Assembly (NCBI GenBank): GCA_944350425.1
Contig: CALVOX010000002.1
Span: 1-64,000, forward strand
Source of the DNA: an uncultured Bacilli bacterium
GTDB taxonomy: Bacteria; Bacillota_I; Bacilli_A; RFN20; CAG-826
Length of the DNA: 64,000 nucleotides
Direction: 5' to 3'
The notes beneath the pieces are model-generated. The model was given only the letters and a program-made list of their open reading frames with translations, was not told the DNA's origin and did not search any database. How positions within the stretch are numbered: position 1 is the stretch's first letter; each line of letters starts with the position of its first letter. Below are positions 63,532 to 64,000 of this stretch, one piece after another. The position numbers were made by a program, and so were the translations under genes.

Positions 63532-64000
63532 CTAATTAAAGTATTTTTTAAAATCTTCATAGTAATGATAATGCTCACCATAATTATAAATATAATCAGA
63601 TACTTCGTTAAAATCTATTTCTCCATTATATTCATAATGTTGCTTATTACCAGAAAGTAATAATAATTTATTATCACACAAAGTAAAAAGTAAACTATTA
63701 TCGATATTTGGATAAAGGAATGCTATAAAACCATTAGTTAAATAGCCAAAAGAAGGTAGTTCATTACTAATAATAAAATCTTCTTCTTTTAGTTCACCAA
63801 ATTCCTTAACAAAAGTCTCGTAAGTAATATTTGTTCCGCAAATAAATTATCATTACTTGATAATAAAGAAACAAACCAAGGTTCTCCTTCGTCAACAAAA
63901 TTAAAATCTTCAAATGGATCATTGTGTTCAAAATATTCATCGTAAGGCTCACAGCATGTCACATCATTACTTGAACAACTAATGGCTCCAAATAAGATAA
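63532..64000 (-). pseudogene. Frameshifted paralogous lipoprotein (cut by window edge)
   Basis: Reading from the right edge: ...GAISCSSNDVTCCEPYDEYF, HNDPFEDFNFVDEGEPWFV, then a frameshift near 63832-63845. The sequence continues in another frame as TNITYETFVKEFGELKEEDF and EYNGEIDFNEVSDYIYNYGEHY to a TAG at 63532-63534. It parallels the intact lipoprotein at 63021-63503 motif for motif, including a lipobox-like ISC at the start. The signal peptide begins beyond the window. The frameshift may be a true lesion or a sequencing error. Confidence 0.65.

Overview
The window is about 64 kb of AT-rich bacterial DNA. Several signs point to an uncultivated, host-associated relative of Bacilli/Mollicutes in the Bacillota-Mycoplasmatota area. 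Gene order is compact, many genes have Shine-Dalgarno starts, and exported proteins are lipoproteins (lipobox ending in Cys) or carry single membrane anchors. The Pst, PhoPR-like, Opp, DegV and DUF1836 families also fit, and no peptidoglycan genes are present. TGA acts as a stop (oppD ends in TGA inside a translational-coupling overlap with oppF), so this is not the Mycoplasma TGA=Trp code. The exact lineage is inference.

Layout. 1-230: tail of an unidentified gene and a strong hairpin. 232-1479: FHS-like MFS transporter. 1674-9139 (+ strand): complete phosphate system pstS-pstC-pstA-pstB-phoU plus response regulator and histidine kinase, with Pho-box-like repeats before pstS and pstC. 9339-12123: acyl-CoA synthetase and a DUF1624-type membrane acyltransferase. 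12282-14432: glycerophosphodiesterase and an MFS carrier. 14560-17548: membrane protein, DUF362 ferredoxin-like protein and nrdB. 17573-22107: nrdA, a DUF2130 coiled-coil protein and mgsA, probably one operon with nrdB. 22302-25569: DegV protein, a decayed ABC exporter, a HEPN-like protein and a lipoprotein. 25885-39676: a peptide-scavenging block, with oppABCDF, a DUF3899-like protein and a membrane-anchored subtilase. 39874-50768: prs, a lipase-like hydrolase, tex, lemA, a PfkB kinase with a large unknown membrane protein, a GNAT protein, an esterase and an iron-sulfur-flavoprotein-like reductase. 50968-53061: a tRNA-Gln relic, an HD hydrolase, an intact tRNA-Gln(CUG) and galE. 53131-58529: an anchored Ntn hydrolase, an AAA ATPase with a triple repeat in its leader, DUF1836, an SDR epimerase and a TetR regulator. 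58623-62877: two TrkA/RCK proteins co-transcribed with a Na+/K+-ATPase-like (P2C) pump. 63021-64000: tandem lipoproteins, the second frameshifted and cut by the window edge.

Most unusual points. PstS appears circularly permuted, with the canonical second half first. PstA and OppC carry large extracytoplasmic insertions, and OppD has a ~310-residue coiled coil inside its nucleotide-binding domain and lacks the usual C-terminal cysteines. The TetR/epimerase/DUF1836 region carries four copies of a 9-bp element as two inverted pairs. A pseudo-tRNA-Gln keeps a promoter-like flank related to that of the intact tRNA. The P2C-like ATPase is paired with two K+-gating-type subunits without a visible channel.
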